Below, piece after piece: positions 48,489-57,299 of a stretch of 64,000 nucleotides of DNA. The notes under the pieces were generated by a model. That model ran no database searches. It had not been told where the DNA came from and saw only the letters and a program-made list of their open reading frames with translations. Position numbers and translations under genes: made by a program. This DNA is from Megalobrama amblycephala (taxonomy: Eukaryota; Chordata; Actinopteri; Cypriniformes; Xenocyprididae). The stretch's first letter is position 1; every line of letters begins with the position of its first letter. The stretch lies in NCBI RefSeq assembly GCF_018812025.1, contig NC_063062.1:6023513-6087512 (forward strand), written 5' to 3'.

Positions 48489-49553
48489 CTAAGCCGGGGC
48501 CTCTCCGTGCCTCTGACCTGAGGCGAGAACACGGGAGGAGACCGGCTCCACACGAAGGCTATAGTACCTAGCGAACGTGTTAGGTGTCGCCCAGCCCGCA
48601 GCTCTACAAATGTCTGTCAGCGAGGCGCCACGAGCCAGCGCCCAGGAGGATGCTACACCTCTCGTGGAGTGAGCATGCAACCTGAGCGGGCAGGGCACGC
48701 CCTGAGCTTGATAAGCCAGGGCGATGGCATCCACTATCCAGTGGGCCATCCTCTGCTTGGAGACAGCCTTTCCCTTCTGCTGGCCTCCGTAACAGACAAA
48801 GAGCTGGTCTGAGGTCCTGAAGCTTCGAGTTCTGTCTATGTACCGTCGCAAAGCGCGGACTGGACAGAGCAAAGCCAGGGCTGGGTCTGCCTCCTCCGAG
48901 GGCAGCGCTTGCAGGCTCACCACCTGGTCCCTGAAGGGAGTGGTGGGAACCTTGGGCACGTAGCCAGGCCGGGGTCTCAGTACCACGTGGCTGTCGCCCG
49001 GCCCGAACTCCAGGCACGATTCGTCGACCGAAAATGACTGCAGGTCCCCTACCCTCTTGATGGAGGCCAATGCAACCAGCAGCAAAGTCTTCATAGACAG
49101 AATCTTTAAGTCTGCTGATTGCAAAGGCTCAAAGGGAGCAATCTGGAGTGCTCTTAGCACCAGAGCGAGGTCCCAAGAGGGTATGGAGGGAGGTCGAGGA
49201 GGATTTAACCGTCTCGCCCCCCTAAGGAACCTGATGACCAGGTCGTGCTGACCAACAGATTTGCCATCTATGTGGTCGTGGTAAGCGGAGATAGCAGCAG
49301 TCTGGACTTTGAGGGTGGAGGGGGACAGCCTACGCTCCAACCCTTGCTGCAAGAAGGAAAGCACGACTCCGATCGAGCATCTTCGGGGGTCTTCTCGGCG
49401 AGAAGAGCACCACTCGACGAACAGGTTCCACTTCGAGGCGTAAGCACGTCTTGTAGACGGTGCACGTGCCGAAGTGATGGTGTTAAGTACCTCAGGGGGT
49501 AAGTCACCTAGAACCTCCGCGTCCCGTCCAGGGGCCAGACATGGAGTTTCCAG
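48489..49553 (-). CDS. DIRS tyrosine recombinase (YR)
   Basis: This would catalyse integration of the circular DNA intermediate without a target duplication. The C-terminal 350 or so residues of an open frame running up to 51518 form a lambda-type tyrosine recombinase. They include an N-terminal SAM-like part (ARAPSTRRAYASKWNLFVEW) and the catalytic set Arg (IKRVGDLQS, codon near 49054), His-x-x-Arg (HSTRGV, near 48660-48671) and nucleophile Tyr (FARYYSL, near 48562). All are present. No Met occurs near the domain start. The frame overlaps the RT ORF end at 49508, so expression by frameshift, re-initiation or splicing is likely. The start given is approximate. Stop TAG at 48489-48491. Confidence 0.88.
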   Translation of the reverse strand: METPCLAPGRDAEVLGDLPPEVLNTITSARAPSTRRAYASKWNLFVEWCSSRREDPRRCSIGVVLSFLQQGLERRLSPSTLKVQTAAISAYHDHIDGKSVGQHDLVIRFLRGARRLNPPRPPSIPSWDLALVLRALQIAPFEPLQSADLKILSMKTLLLVALASIKRVGDLQSFSVDESCLEFGPGDSHVVLRPRPGYVPKVPTTPFRDQVVSLQALPSEEADPALALLCPVRALRRYIDRTRSFRTSDQLFVCYGGQQKGKAVSKQRMAHWIVDAIALAYQAQGVPCPLRLHAHSTRGVASSWALARGASLTDICRAAGWATPNTFARYYSLRVEPVSSRVLASGQRHGEAPA

Positions 49554-51805
49554 AGGTCTGGACGCGGGTGCCAGAGAGTGCCCCGTCTCTGAGAAAGAAG
49601 GTCCTTCCTCAGAGGGATGGGCCAGGGAGGGGCTGTCGCGAGGAGAGAGAGTTCTGGGAACCAGGTCCGGTTGGGCCAGTAGGGCGCAACTAGCAAGACC
49701 TGCTCCTCGTCCTCCCTGACTTTGCACAGTGTCTGTGCAAGTAGGCTCACTGGGGGAAACGCATATTTGCGCAGGCCCCGGGGCCAGCTGTGTGCCAGTG
49801 CGTCTGTCCCGAGTGTTCCCTCGGTCAGAGAGTAAAACAACTGGCAGTGGGAGGTCTCTAGAGAGGCATACAGGTCTACCTGAGCCTCTCCGAACTCTTT
49901 CCAGATCAGCTGAACCACCTGGGGGTGGAGTCGCCACTCTCCTGGCAGCGCAGCTCGTGACAGCTCGTCGGCCACACGGTTGAGCACACCGGGAACATGA
50001 ATGGCGCGAAGCGACCTCAGATGCTTCTGACTCCAGAGGAGGAGATGGCGGGCGAGTTGCGACATGCGACGGGAGCGTAGACCACCTTGACGGTTGATGT
50101 ACGCAACGGTCGCAGTGTTGTCCGTACGGACCAGTACATGCTTGCCCCGTAACGGCCCTTTGAGGCGGCTCAGAGCAAGGCGTACTGCCAGCAACTCGAG
50201 GCAATTGATGTGCCAATGCAGATGGGGTCCCGTCCAAACCCCTGACACTGCATGCCCGTTGTACGTGGCACCCCAGCCGGTGGCCGAAGCATCTGTGAAT
50301 ACCACAGCATGCCGGGACACTTGTTCTAGGGGCACTCCTGCCCGAAGAAACAAAGGGTCCGACCACGGGCTGAAGGCTTGGCGGCACTCCTGAGTGATTG
50401 GCACCCGGAACGTGCCGTGTAGCCACGCCCATCTCGGGACTCGGCCGTGAAGCCAGTGCTGAAGCGGTCTCATATGAAGCAGACCGAGCGGTGTTACAGC
50501 CGCTGCGGCCGCCATATGCCCCAGGAGCCTCTGAAAAAATTTCAGTGGGACCGCTGTCCTGCCGTTGAAAGTATTCAGGCAGTTCAACACCGACCGAGCA
50601 CGTTCCTCTGTGAGGCGTGCTATCTGTTCGACCGAATCCAACTCCATACCGAGAAAAGAGATCCTCTGCACTGGGGCGAGTTTGCTCTTTTCCCAGTTGA
50701 CCTGAAGCCCCAACTGGCTGAGGTGACTGAGCACCAAGTCCCTGTGTTCGCACAACTGATCCCGAGACTGTGCTAGGATAAGCCAGTTGTTTAGATAGTT
50801 GAGGATGCGAACACCCTGTTCTCTCATGGGAACAAGGGCTCCCTCCACGACTTTCGTGAAGACGCGGGGAGACAGGGCGAGCCCGAAGGGTAGGACCCTG
50901 TACTGGTATGCTCGACCTTCGAACGCGAACCTCAGGAATGGCCTGTGTCGCGGAAGAATCGAAACATGGAAGTACGCGTCCTTCAGGTCGATCGCTGCAA
51001 ACCAATCTCGGGGACGGATGCATTCGAAAATGCGTTTCTGCGTGAGCATTTTGAACGGTAGCTTGTGGAGGCTCCGATTCAAAAGACGCAGGTCCAAGAT
51101 CGGTCGTAACCCGCCGCTTTTCTTGGGTACAATGAAGTAGGGACTGTAGAACCCTGACCTCATATCGGCTGGAGGGACCGGCTCGATCGCGTCCTTCGCC
51201 AGTAGGACTGCGATCTCCGCACGCAGGACAGGGGCATCGGCAGCTTTCACTGTAGTGAAGAGGATGCCCCTGAACTTGGGGGGGCGCCGGGCGAACTGAA
51301 TCGCATAGCCGAGCCTGATGGTCCGAAGGAGCCAGCGAGACGGACTGGGGAGCGCTAGCCAGGCTCCCAGAGACCGAGCAAGCGGCACCAAGGGGACCAC
51401 CGGCGTACCCGCCGCGGGGCAGCGAGGTGGAACGCAGGGACGCGGCCCGGGGGGCTCTCTGTATGAGGCGGCCCGAAGCGGGGTCACAGTGTGCTGTGCA
51501 ACACTTACCTGCTTCCACAGGTGGACAGAGGGAGCAGTCGAGGTTTTGTCTGCCTGCTGCTCGCTGCTGTCCGCTGGCGACAGAAGAGGTGGATGAGAGT
51601 GGTGAGGTTCTTGCCCTCCCACTGCCCTCCGAGCCCTCTTCGGACCCGGAGATAGAGGAAACTGCTCTTTTATTGAAAATTTGGGTACCGCTGGTCGTTG
51701 GGCCAGCGGCGGAACAAAAAGGGGAAACAAAAGATTCTCCACCCGGCCCTCCTCCGGGGGAAGGAGCGGTGCGGTCACCACCTCCTGAAGAGCAGTCCCA
51801 TCCAT
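49508..51805 (-). CDS. DIRS reverse transcriptase-RNase H polyprotein
   Basis: Copies the element RNA into DNA. The frame is open from 52087 (859 codons), but the portion before 51822 overlaps the gag-like ORF. The Met at 51805, 17 nt past the gag stop, is the start I prefer. In the 859-residue numbering: fingers/palm from about 330 (SGFYSPYFIVPKKSGGLRPI), motif A FAAIDLKDAYFHV, the LPFGLALSP block, and motif C at 431-434. The latter reads YLNN where the family has YLDD. The RNase H part from about 599 shows FTDAS, NCLELLA, VRTDNT and NRVADELSR, i.e. the D-E-D-D set. The C-terminal region from FGEAQVDLYAS on corresponds to the domain before YR that some authors call methyltransferase-like. 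No stop or frameshift within. Confidence 0.9.
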   Translation of the reverse strand: MDGTALQEVVTAPLLPPEEGRVENLLFPLFVPPLAQRPAVPKFSIKEQFPLSPGPKRARRAVGGQEPHHSHPPLLSPADSSEQQADKTSTAPSVHLWKQVSVAQHTVTPLRAASYREPPGPRPCVPPRCPAAGTPVVPLVPLARSLGAWLALPSPSRWLLRTIRLGYAIQFARRPPKFRGILFTTVKAADAPVLRAEIAVLLAKDAIEPVPPADMRSGFYSPYFIVPKKSGGLRPILDLRLLNRSLHKLPFKMLTQKRIFECIRPRDWFAAIDLKDAYFHVSILPRHRPFLRFAFEGRAYQYRVLPFGLALSPRVFTKVVEGALVPMREQGVRILNYLNNWLILAQSRDQLCEHRDLVLSHLSQLGLQVNWEKSKLAPVQRISFLGMELDSVEQIARLTEERARSVLNCLNTFNGRTAVPLKFFQRLLGHMAAAAAVTPLGLLHMRPLQHWLHGRVPRWAWLHGTFRVPITQECRQAFSPWSDPLFLRAGVPLEQVSRHAVVFTDASATGWGATYNGHAVSGVWTGPHLHWHINCLELLAVRLALSRLKGPLRGKHVLVRTDNTATVAYINRQGGLRSRRMSQLARHLLLWSQKHLRSLRAIHVPGVLNRVADELSRAALPGEWRLHPQVVQLIWKEFGEAQVDLYASLETSHCQLFYSLTEGTLGTDALAHSWPRGLRKYAFPPVSLLAQTLCKVREDEEQVLLVAPYWPNRTWFPELSLLATAPPWPIPLRKDLLSQRRGTLWHPRPDLWKLHVWPLDGTRRF
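50786..50791 (-). other. RT motif C with both catalytic Asp codons changed to Asn
   Basis: Two consecutive AAC codons (plus strand GTTGTT) lie in the NYLNNWLIL context. RT motif C needs at least the first Asp for metal binding. GAC to AAC at both codons is a G-to-A change on the coding strand. Confidence 0.85.
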
Positions 51806-51821
51806 CTCCGGGTCGCCCGTC

Positions 51822-53302
51822 CTAGGGCCGCTTGGACTTGGCCTTGCCACCCTTCTTTTTAGGGGGTGGCGGGACGGGCTGGGCACCCCGCCCGCGACCG
51901 GCTCCACGACGCCGCTTGGATGGAGGCTGCTGCTGCGGCGTGGGAGCGGGGGCGGCCGCAGGGGGGCGCCCTCGGCGACGGGCAGACTGAGGTGCCGCCG
52001 GCGGTGGGGGTGCAGCAGCTGACCGCCTCGGCAGGATGTGACTAATGGCCTCAGACTGCTTTTGTACAGCCGAGAACTGTTGGGCAAAGTTCTCGACCGC
52101 GTCGCCGAAGAGGCCGGTCTGGGACACGGGGGAATTAAGAAACCTGACCTTGTCGGTATCCCTCATGTCCGCGAGACACAGCCAGAGATGGCGTTCCTGG
52201 ACCACCATGGTGGACATCGCACGACCCACTGACCGCGCCGTAACCTTCGTCGCACGAAGCGCGAGGTCCGTCGCGGTACGAAGTTCTTGTAGAACTTGCG
52301 GATCATGACCACCCTCGTGTAGGTCCTTCAGTGCCTTGGCCTGATGGACCTGCAACAACGCCATAGCGTGTAAGGCAGAAGCGGCTTCCCCACAGGCCTG
52401 ATAAGCCTTGCCGGTAAGATCCGACGAGTGCTTACAGGCCCGGGAAGGGAGAGACGGCTCCCCCGCCAGGTGGAGTTAGGGCACAGTTGCATAGCAACGG
52501 CTCGTTCCACAGGGGGTATGCGCGCATAACCCTTCGCCGCTCCGCCATCAAGGGTGGTGAGGGAGGAGGACCCACCGACACGGTTTCGGGCAGTAAAAGG
52601 TGCCGTCCATGTGCCAGTGAGTTCTTCATGCACCTCCGGGAAGAAAGGCACTGGGGTGGGGGACTGAGAACCAGCCCTTGCCACCCCGAGAAACCAATCG
52701 TCCAACCGCGAGGGCTCGGGACACGGTGGAGGATTCCACACGAGCCCGACCCTGTTGGCGGCCCGGGAAAGCATAGCCATCATTTCCGGGTCTGAATCGG
52801 GCACAGATGTCACTCCCGAAGGAGGCAGCTGCGCCGAATCGTCATCCCCGAAAGTATCAGGCTCACCCTCCGATGCAGCGATCGACATCTGGTCGTCATG
52901 GGGAGCTCCGAAGGATACGGATGGTACACACCTCTGGGGTGGTCCACCGCGTTCCCCCGGCAGCTCTACTGGCTGCGGAGTGCACGAGGGATGAGGGTTC
53001 CTAGGGGGTTGGTTCCCCGAAGGAAGCGCGCTCACCGTGATCCTCAAGTCACCAGTCCCAGCGCCCGAAGCAACCCTCTGAGGAGGATTGGAACGAGGCG
53101 CCGGGACCGGGACTCCACCCCTTTGCAGGAAGTGGAGTCTCGACCGCAACTCCGCGACGGTCATCATCCCACAATGGGTGCATGACTCGTCCACAAACGC
53201 CGCCTCAGCGTGCCTTAAGCCCAAGCACGTGATACAGCGCTGGTGACCATCCCGAGGCGCCAGGTAACGACCGCATCCAGAAACACACAAGTAGAACGAC
53301 AT
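51822..53302 (-). CDS. DIRS gag-like ORF1, split by a 1-nt frameshift
   Basis: Presumed RNA-binding/particle protein. The N-terminus MSFYLCVSGCGRY has paired Cys (CVSGC, CITC, CTHC plus His), like a zinc-binding module. A long Pro/Ser-rich middle follows. Near codon 280 (52460-52464) the frame that should continue from STWRG into the SLPSRACK segment is lost: five C on the plus strand where six would keep the frame. The downstream frame then runs through LTGKAYQACGEAASALHAMA, a helical core, and a basic C-terminal tail (KKKGGKAKSKRP) ending at 51822. Read as one gene it is about 490 residues. The frameshift lies in a homopolymer and could be real or a sequencing error. Confidence 0.8.
52460..52464. 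other. Homopolymer frameshift site in DIRS gag
   Basis: The C5 run (G5 on the coding strand) marks where the two gag reading frames separate. One added base would join them. Confidence 0.7.
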
Positions 53303-53676
53303 CTTTAAAAAGACGCGAACTACTCGTGTAAGCTCTTTCAGGAACTGCTCTTTCAAGTGCCGAAGCACGCAGGGGAAAGCCGCTGCAGCACAGACAGGGA
53401 AATGTGCAGCCTGTCGTGTGCACTCTCCTTGGAGATGCCGCTCTTACCAGCCGTGAAAACAGCTTTTCAGCGCTCTTTAAAGCGCACCGTACCAGCCGTA
53501 AGAACGGCTTTCACAGCTGACACACAGCTTTCTTTGCTCAGTGGGCAAAAAAAGAAAATAAACAAAAGGAGAGAATCGGCCCCGCTGCTGTGCTGTTCCA
53601 CCTGCACCAGACGAGAGAGCAGTAGAGAGAGCTGGCTCGTTCCTTTCACACTCGCTCGTAGATACTACCATGTGTA

Positions 53677-53859
53677 GTTCGGCTCCGAAGCGAAAAGCTG
53701 AAGATGCAACGCACCTGCTGCTCATTATATACCCGCGCTGCGAGGCGAGCAGCTGATGCATATGATTGCATGCCAATGTTCATTGGCTCGTTTAGTTACA
53801 CTCGAAGTAGATTGGCCTCTCTAGCGAGATTCCTATTCGTCGGTCATCCGACGTACGTC
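53677..53859 (-). repeat. DIRS right inverted terminal repeat (5' end of the element)
   Basis: Inverted copy of 47614-47796. It lies upstream of the gag-like ORF and is followed outward by 23 bp (53860-53882) specific to this end, the sequence copied in the right half of the ICR. Confidence 0.9.
53725..53731 (-). promoter_or_regulatory. TATA-like box in the DIRS 5' inverted repeat
   Basis: TATATAA on the minus strand, about 420 bp upstream of the gag start at 53302, in GCGGGTATATAATGAGC context. Its position fits a promoter in the ITR driving the full element transcript. The same box occurs in the left ITR at 47742-47748, pointing rightward. Confidence 0.55.
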
Positions 53860-54205
53860 GAAGTGACCGACTGAATGGGAACTGCATGTTATAAAGTCAG
53901 AATTGCAAGTTATAAAGTCAGAATTGCGAGATATAAAGTCAGAATTGTGAGATATAGTCATAACTGCATGTTATAAAGTCAGAATTGATATAAAAACTTC
54001 TTTTTTCTCAGAATTGCGAGCTTATCTCTTGCAATTCTGACTTTATACCACTTTTTTGCAACTTTTTATCTCACAATTCTGACTTTTTTCCCAGAATGCT
54101 GAGACATAAAGTCGCAATTGTGAGTTATAAAGTCAGAATTGTGAGATATAAACTCGCAAATATCTTTAAAATTGTTTTATTCCTTGGCGGAAACAAGCTT
54201 CCATA

Positions 54206-55560
54206 TCTTGCACACTGGGGCGCAAAAGATAAGTATTAAAATCAGTTCATAACCCTAAGTGCTGATGTTACCCAGACTAGACGATTATTGTTCCATTGGG
54301 GCCATAATTGTATTTCAAAGATGCACAGTATCAAGTAGCATTCAATCTTTTTACATCAATTTGGATTAAATGAAAGTGATAAGGTGTTCTCAGACTGCAA
54401 GCCCGCATGAACACGAGCAGTAAAAATGATTTGCCGCAGCCCATAATGAAGTGTTTTGTGTCTCCTTGTGTCGTGTGGCGCCTCATTACCGAGCCGCTGC
54501 CCAAGGTAAGCGCTATGTGAAGCACTGGGGTCAAATCTGAGAATGAAATTATGTGTCATTTCCCTAATCAAATCTTTTCAGTAGATGGTTAGAAGTTATG
54601 TTAAATGACAGAGAAAAAGGCCTTGCTGGTCAGGAATACGTTTGTTTACGTACCAGATAATAAGAGCAATTATTTGTGCTTGTGGGAATGAGGTTTCAAA
54701 ATATTTTATTGTTTTGTACAGTAGCAGGTAGCCGTACTAAATAAGCATGCCAATCTTCACCTTCCCATGGGGAATTAGACTCAGGTGCGATGTTTTCTCG
54801 CAAGGCTTTAATTCAGAGCGCAAATAGGGAATCCAACGTCCCTGCTTAGAACATACGTGCTTATGGAAGTGGCAGTACTGACTATTTATCCTCAGTGTAG
54901 CCGACTCAAAGTGTTCGCTTTTCGCCACGGGCTTGCACCTGGTTCCTCTGTGAGGATAAATTATTAACCCTCGTCGCTTGCATTATGAATTGTCATGCCA
55001 CCTTCGCAACGTATGCATGCCAAGAGGAGCGAGAAACCTCACAAGTCCCGTTCCAGTCAAACGGCAGTCGTTTCCTACAGTATACAGACTGCCAAAGGTC
55101 TCTCTGCAGTTCTGACCCCTCATCCGTCTTAGTGCAGCTCTGGCTGCATGGGCTACTCTCCTCTATGCTATAAGCTGCCAACTTCTGCATTTGCCAATGT
55201 TTGCTGAATGAAATCATTCCAAATGTTGATCCCAACCAATGATGTCACTGTTTAACAGACCTCGTTCAACCTCAACTGATCCATCTGCATCAGTGTGTCT
55301 ACAAATGTAAAAGGGAGGGAGAGAGAGACAACTGTGCATTTCTATACATCTTTGTAAGCAAATCTTTCTATTCTCATTTTCTCATTTGCTCAAATGCTAA
55401 AAAGGCTAAAAGCCATCAGCCAGCAATAGGTTCATCATTAATGAGGAATAAACATAAAATAGAGAATGTAATTCGATGAAAAGCAGAAACCAGATGGAAA
55501 GAAACAGAAATGTTTGACCCTTTTTGCCAAGTTTCTGCTTTAATTAATCAGTTAAATATT
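54206..55560. other. Intronic sequence, nothing recognised
   Basis: Appears unique. Short minus-strand hydrophobic frame near 54400 has no convincing splice sites. Confidence 0.5.
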
Positions 55561-55589
55561 GTACCATATTTAATTTAACTTCATTTGAA

Positions 55590-55882
55590 AGAAATTTATA
55601 TTTTTATTCAACAAGGATACATTCAATTGATCAAAAGTGAGAGTAAAGACATTTCTATTTCAAATAAATACATTATGGGTTCCACAAAAATATTAAGCAC
55701 AGCTATTTTCAAGAGGATAATAGTAATAATAATAATTTTTGAGCAGCAAATCAGCATATTAGAATGATAATATGTAATAATATTTCACAATATTACTGTT
55801 TTACTGTATTTTCGATCATATAAACGTAGATTTGATGAACATAAGAGACTTATTAAAAACATAAAAAAAATCATACACCTTT
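55590..55882 (+). repeat. Cyprinid dispersed repeat copy (partial)
   Basis: 'tttattcaacaaggatacat', 'aaaagtgagagtaaagac', 'aatatttcacaatattactg' and 'gaacataagagacttatt' follow the order seen at 46670-47080, with an internal deletion. Confidence 0.7.
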
Positions 55883-57190
55883 AACACTGTAAAAAATGAC
55901 TGTAAAAGACTGTAAAAATGCTATGGTAAAAAACAGTTTCTGTACTATATAAGGTGAACGATCTAATGGTAAATTTAAAATACTGTTAAATTTACAGTTT
56001 TTAGAAGTGAAAAATAACAAGTCATCGTATAATTTACAGTTAAAAACTGTCAATTGACATTCCCACAATTCCCTGCGTGACACTTCACATTTGATGTTTT
56101 TTCGTTGAAATAACTTCAAATAAACACAGTTTCTTCTAAGTTTTTTCGAATCAATTATGTACATTAGGGTTTTATGTTACATCTAATGTTGTTAAATTAA
56201 TGTTTATTGCATCTTTATTGCTTGTGATGAACTGCATTTGATGATTTATCATGTGACTCTCATCACCACTGTGTTTGGTGGTTGTCAGTGTATTACAAAG
56301 GTACAAAACAGATATTAGTACTTCAATAGGTTGGTAAATTAAGATTATACCAGTTAATGAAATATGTTTTTGTGATTATTACAATATAAACCTTTAAATT
56401 ACATGGTTTTGAACTGTAAAATAGACAGTAAACTACACTGTAAAAAATGACCGTGATTTTAACAGTAAAAGACTGTAAATATGCTGCGGTGAAAAACTGT
56501 CAATTGGTTTACAGAAAGTTTCCGTACTATATACGGTGAATAACTGTAATAGATCTAACGGTACATTTAATGTAATTTTACGGTAAAATACTGTTAAATT
56601 CACAGTTTTTGGAAGTGAAAAATAACAATTCATTGTAAAATTTACAGTGAAAAACTGTAAATTGACATTCCAACAATTCCCTGCATGACACTTCACATTT
56701 GATATATTTTCATTGAAATAACTCTGTTTCTTCTTAGTTTTTCTCATTTTTTTCTAATCAGTTATGTACATTAGGGTTTTATGTTACATCTAATGTTGTT
56801 AAATTAATGTTTATTGCATTTTTAAAATTTCATGCATGTTACCATGATGTTTAGTGTTTGTGTGAATGACACTGTGTGCACCTTCTATATGTTAGTGTTG
56901 TCCTTCTCAGCTTGTGGAAAATCTGCTTGTGATGAACTTTGATTCATCATGTGACTCTTATCACCACTGTGTTTGGTGACTGTCAGTGTATTATAAAGGT
57001 ACAAAACAGATATTAGTTCTTTATTAGGTTGGTAAATTAACATTATATCAGTTAATGAAATACGTTATTTTACTGTAAATTTAACAGATTTTTTTTTTAT
57101 GTTGCTACTGTATTTTTTACGGTAAAGTTCTGGCAACCACAGCTGCCGGTTTTTTACCGTAAATTTTACTGGGATTTTTTTTACAGTGTA
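55882..57190. mobile_element. CACTGTAAAAAA-ended element, tandemly duplicated
   Basis: The left-end sequence CACTGTAAAAAATGAC occurs at about 55885 and again at about 56436. The 550 bp after each are colinear, e.g. 'gacacttcacatttgat', 'gtacattagggttttatgt' and 'ccactgtgtttggtg'. A single inverted right end (GGGATTTTTTTTACAGTG) closes the array at about 57188. The interior is full of ACTGTAAA/TTTACAGT motifs in both orientations. The array as a whole looks like an insertion with an internal duplication. Confidence 0.7.
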
Positions 57191-57292
57191 AGTGCTGTCC
57201 CGTAAAACCTAAAACGTTGCTACTGTATTTTACGGTAAAGTTCTGGCAACCACAGCTGCCGTTTTTTTTACCATAAATTTTACAGGGATTTT
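57107..57292. repeat. Short direct duplication of the element's right end
   Basis: 'gttctggcaaccacagctgc' occurs at about 57126 and 57239, each preceded by 'ttgctactgtatttt' and followed by 'aaattttac'. A period of about 113 bp. Confidence 0.8.
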
Positions 57293-57299
57293 TAAAAAA

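Larger units (their letters stand above)
47568..53882 (-). mobile_element. DIRS-type tyrosine-recombinase retrotransposon, nearly complete
   Basis: 6.3 kb of GC-rich DNA in an AT-rich setting, with no long target duplication. Coding order on the minus strand: gag-like ORF (53302 to 51822), RT-RNase H (51805 to 49508), tyrosine recombinase (to 48489). It has inverted terminal repeats of about 183 bp and, just past the YR gene, an internal complementary region (47841-47950) whose halves are complementary to the two extreme ends. Only AAC is common to both boundaries (47565-47567, 53880-53882). An uninterrupted relative of the target, 'tagtcataactgcatgtta', sits at 53954-53972. The recombinase replaces the integrase of LTR elements. 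One gag frameshift and a mutated RT motif mean it is probably not autonomous. Confidence 0.93.
47161..54203. mobile_element. Tc1/mariner-like MITE (second copy), host of the DIRS insertion
   Basis: The left end TGGAAGCTTGTTGCCGCCA (after TA at 47159-47160) is mirrored by TGGCGGAAACAAGCTTCCA ending at 54203 (then TA). Without the DIRS element the MITE would be about 730 bp. Its interior again consists of GTCAGAATTG-type repeats in both orientations. Confidence 0.85.

Noticed and set aside
49560..51518. The N-terminal two thirds of the 1009-codon YR frame as protein
   Set aside because: It lies opposite the RT-RNase H domains in another frame and shows no domain. Kept only as a finding about the open frame.
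49474..53004. Many plus-strand frames of 60-132 codons across the DIRS element
   Set aside because: Antisense shadows of GC-rich gag, RT and YR coding sequence. No recognisable domains.
47568..53882. LTR retrotransposon or endogenous retrovirus
   Set aside because: Termini are inverted, not direct; there is a tyrosine recombinase instead of an integrase; no protease or envelope is visible; no target duplication.
54380..54540. Hydrophobic minus-strand frame (SFLLLVFMRACSL) as a luzp2 signal-peptide exon
   Set aside because: No good donor or acceptor flanks it in the right phase.
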